Shown piece by piece: positions 14,295-16,020 of a DNA stretch of 16,020 nt. The DNA is from CAYPTI01 sp964413525 [NCBI: uncultured bacterium] (GTDB taxonomy: Bacteria; T1Sed10-126), in assembly GCA_964413525.1 (NCBI GenBank), contig CAYPTI010000001.1, forward strand, positions 40,317 to 56,336, written 5' to 3'. The notes beneath the pieces were generated by a model, which did no database searches, had not been told where the DNA came from, and saw nothing but the letters and a program-made list of their open reading frames with translations. Position 1 is the stretch's first letter. Every line of letters starts with the position of its first letter. The position numbers were made by a program, and so were the translations under genes.

Positions 14295-15575
14295 TCAGAG
14301 CGAATCGAATGCCTGCCGAATCCCTTCGCAGGCCCGATCCAGAACGTCCCCCCGGTGACGGGTGCTCACGAAACTGCTCTCAAAATACGACGGGGGGAAA
14401 TAAAGTCCCTCCTCGAGCGCGGCCCGGTGGAACCGCCTGAACCGTTCGTCATCCGTGGAGGTTGCGTCCCGATAATTCCTCACGGGACGGTCCGTGAAGT
14501 AATAGGAAAACATTCCGCCCATCCGGTGAAACTGGAGCGGGACGTTTTGCTCGGCCGCAGCGTCGAGAAAAGCCGTCTCAAGTTCATCCACGATCTCCTC
14601 CAGCAGAGAATACGGAGGATCCTGCTGAATAAGTTCGAGGGTCCGCAGTCCCGCCCGCATGGCCAGCGGGTTGCCCGACAGGGTTCCGGCCTGGTAGACC
14701 GGTCCGTCGGGAGCCACCTCCCGCATGATCTCCTCCCGTCCCCCGTACGCACCGACCGGCATGCCCCCGCCGATGATCTTTCCCAGGGTGGTGATGTCGG
14801 GAAGCACCCCGTACTCCTCCTGAACGCCTCCTTCGGCGACTCGGAACCCGGTCATGACCTCGTCAAAAATCAACAACGCCCCGTGATCGTCACAGGTCCT
14901 GCGAAGGGCATGGAGGAAGCCCTCCCTCGGTTTGATCAGCCCCATGTTCCCGGCCACCGGCTCGACGATCACGCCGGCGATTTCCTCCCCGTACTCGTCA
15001 AATGTTTCCCGGAGCGCCGACTCGTCGTTGAACGGTAGGCTGATGGTCAGCCTCGCAAGGTCCTCCGGGACTCCGGCGCTGTCAGGTTGACCGAGGGTCG
15101 CTCCCCCGGACCCGGACTGGACCAGCAGACTGTCTCCGTGGCCGTGGTAACAGCCGGTGAACGTGACGATTCGGTCGCGGCCGGTGGCTCCCCGGGCCAG
15201 CCGGAGGGCCGACATCGTCGCCTCGGTGCCGGAGTTCACCATCCGAACCACGTCGACGGAGGGGACCATGGAAGCCACCGTGCGGGCCATGCGGGTTTCC
15301 AGTTCCGTCGGGGCCCCGAAACTCATCCCCCGGTTCAGTTGCTCCTGAACGGCCTCGACAACCTCGGGGGGATTGTGTCCGAACAGCATCGGTCCCCAGG
15401 AACCGACGAAATCGATGAATTCGTTGCCGTCGGCATCAACAATTGTTGCTCCGCTGGCCGACTCGATAAACGGCGGCGGTCCCTCCACGGCCGCGTAGGC
15501 CCGGGCCGGACTGTTCACTCCCCCCGGAATGAATTGGGAGGCTTCCTCAAACAGGGTTTCAGATCGTTCAAACAT
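14295..15575 (-). CDS. hemL: Glutamate-1-semialdehyde 2,1-aminomutase
   Basis: This PLP enzyme converts glutamate-1-semialdehyde to 5-aminolevulinate in the C5 heme/tetrapyrrole pathway. At 426 residues it equals the E. coli protein. The N-terminus FERSETLFEEASQFIPGGVN is typical; NSGTEA (114-119) binds cofactor phosphate, FDEVMTGFR is at 237-245, and the PLP lysine is K266 in TTLGKIIGGGMPVG. Two ATGs are six bases apart. I prefer 15575, because AGAGGG at 15582-15587 abuts the upstream ATG but is six bases from this one. Its leader carries the same 57-base element as aroC. No other heme gene is next to it; downstream come tatC and eutJ. Confidence 0.96.
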   Translation of the reverse strand: MFERSETLFEEASQFIPGGVNSPARAYAAVEGPPPFIESASGATIVDADGNEFIDFVGSWGPMLFGHNPPEVVEAVQEQLNRGMSFGAPTELETRMARTVASMVPSVDVVRMVNSGTEATMSALRLARGATGRDRIVTFTGCYHGHGDSLLVQSGSGGATLGQPDSAGVPEDLARLTISLPFNDESALRETFDEYGEEIAGVIVEPVAGNMGLIKPREGFLHALRRTCDDHGALLIFDEVMTGFRVAEGGVQEEYGVLPDITTLGKIIGGGMPVGAYGGREEIMREVAPDGPVYQAGTLSGNPLAMRAGLRTLELIQQDPPYSLLEEIVDELETAFLDAAAEQNVPLQFHRMGGMFSYYFTDRPVRNYRDATSTDDERFRRFHRAALEEGLYFPPSYFESSFVSTRHRGDVLDRACEGIRQAFDSL

Positions 15576-15595
15576 AAACATCCCTCTGACTGTCA

Positions 15596-15652
15596 GATTG
15601 GGTCTCGAATCGCGTGTAAAAACTGCCTCCGATTGTCCTCCCCGGTCAGCCG
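15596..15652 (-). promoter_or_regulatory. Conserved 57-base leader element, hemL copy
   Basis: This is the second copy of the element described before aroC (4918-4974), in the same orientation and the same place relative to the ribosome binding site. Differences are concentrated in a 13-base variable stretch, while several others are A/G swaps in the block with GTTTTT. Here CGGTC/GACCG closes a seven-base loop and GATT/AATC an eight-base loop. Confidence 0.6.
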
Positions 15653-15951
15653 TCGACCGCTCTCCCGGAAGTTTTCACCTCCCGGAACGGATGCCGATGC
15701 GGACGAAACCGGATGACAGGCCGGTTCGGGCTGCTGATTTTGCAAACCGTATCATGTTGAAATCGACCGGAACAGAATTGCCCTCCGGAACCGAGCGGGC
15801 ATCGGGCGGACAGGTAACCCTCGTGAGAACGAAATCGAGTCGTCACCATTCTTCAGTTCCATCTCTGGACGGTTTGGGTAAAGGTTTCTAATAATTTATA
15901 AACGAAAAACGGAAGGTCTGGAGAAAAATGAGTTTGGAGGGAACGAGGTTC
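15653..15951. other. Intergenic region upstream of hemL
   Basis: This stretch should hold the hemL promoter on the minus strand and the 3' region of the recombinase gene. The part near 15880-15930 is AT-rich (TTTCTAATAATTTATAAACG) and could contain promoter elements, but I could not settle a pair. No convincing gene, RNA or repeat is seen. Confidence 0.35.
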
Positions 15952-16020
15952 TCAGCCGCGGGGGTGGAAGTCCTCGTGGGCGGTGCGGACTTCGTCGCTG
16001 AGATGAACGTAAATGTCGGC
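15952..16020 (-). CDS. C-terminal end of a XerC/XerD-like tyrosine recombinase (partial)
   Basis: The last 22 codons before a TGA at 15952-15954 read ADIYVHLSDEVRTAHEDFHP then RG. This matches the closing segment of XerC/D-type recombinases, where the nucleophile Tyr lies in an IYTH-x-S context and the protein ends near HPR. The Tyr at the fourth visible codon would be the catalytic one. Only the tail is in the window, so a chromosome-dimer resolvase and a phage- or element-type integrase cannot be told apart. Confidence 0.65.
   Translation of the reverse strand, partial: ADIYVHLSDEVRTAHEDFHPRG

Overview
The window reads as the chromosome of a GC-rich bacterium, probably a salt-adapted one. 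Release factor 3 and a HemL-type aminotransferase point to Bacteria rather than Archaea. Many proteins carry acidic linkers and tails, which suggests halophily, but I cannot place the organism in a phylum. Bacterial microcompartment (BMC) loci built on deoxyribose-phosphate aldolase plus an RpiB homologue match what the BMC literature calls sugar-phosphate-utilizing (SPU) loci, known for example from Atribacterota-like lineages. That link is recalled, not searched. Almost every gene lies on the minus strand. The only plus-strand gene is an ArsR-family regulator.

Right to left, in the direction of transcription: the last codons of a XerC/D-like tyrosine recombinase (15952-16020) come first. 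Then follow hemL (14295-15575), tatC (13437-14192) and a EutJ-like actin-fold chaperone (12583-13440) that overlaps tatC by four bases. After a 319-base AT-rich promoter region comes a BMC run: one hexameric shell protein (11976-12263), a CoA-acylating aldehyde dehydrogenase (10428-11942), a two-helix membrane protein (10138-10428), a 104-residue protein with a probable encapsulation peptide (9715-10029), an RpiB homologue lacking the usual cysteine (9267-9704), a NupC/CNT nucleoside transporter with a large insertion (7313-9199), and a deoxyribose-phosphate aldolase fused to an extra N-terminal domain (5813-7261). The ArsR gene (5505-5810) runs tail to tail into the aldolase gene. The left third holds aroC, prfC, an SDR oxidoreductase and a DUF4438 protein, which look like ordinary housekeeping or unconnected genes.

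How the BMC genes may work together (inference): NupC imports (deoxy)nucleosides. Phosphorylase and phosphopentomutase, which are not in this window, would give 2-deoxyribose 5-phosphate. The aldolase splits it into glyceraldehyde 3-phosphate and acetaldehyde. The aldehyde dehydrogenase converts the acetaldehyde to acetyl-CoA inside a shell, with EutJ as an accessory factor. Three proteins (aldolase, dehydrogenase and the 104-residue protein) begin with short amphipathic helices in the same hydrophobic register followed by linkers, as expected for encapsulated cargo. No pentameric vertex protein, trimeric shell protein, phosphotransacylase or nucleoside phosphorylase is visible, so the locus is either split or continues elsewhere.

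Regulatory signals worth noting: a 40-bp near-perfect palindrome covers the -35 and -10 of arsR, and part of it recurs upstream of the shell gene. A 57-bp element (42 of 57 identical, no gaps) lies immediately before the ribosome binding sites of both aroC and hemL.
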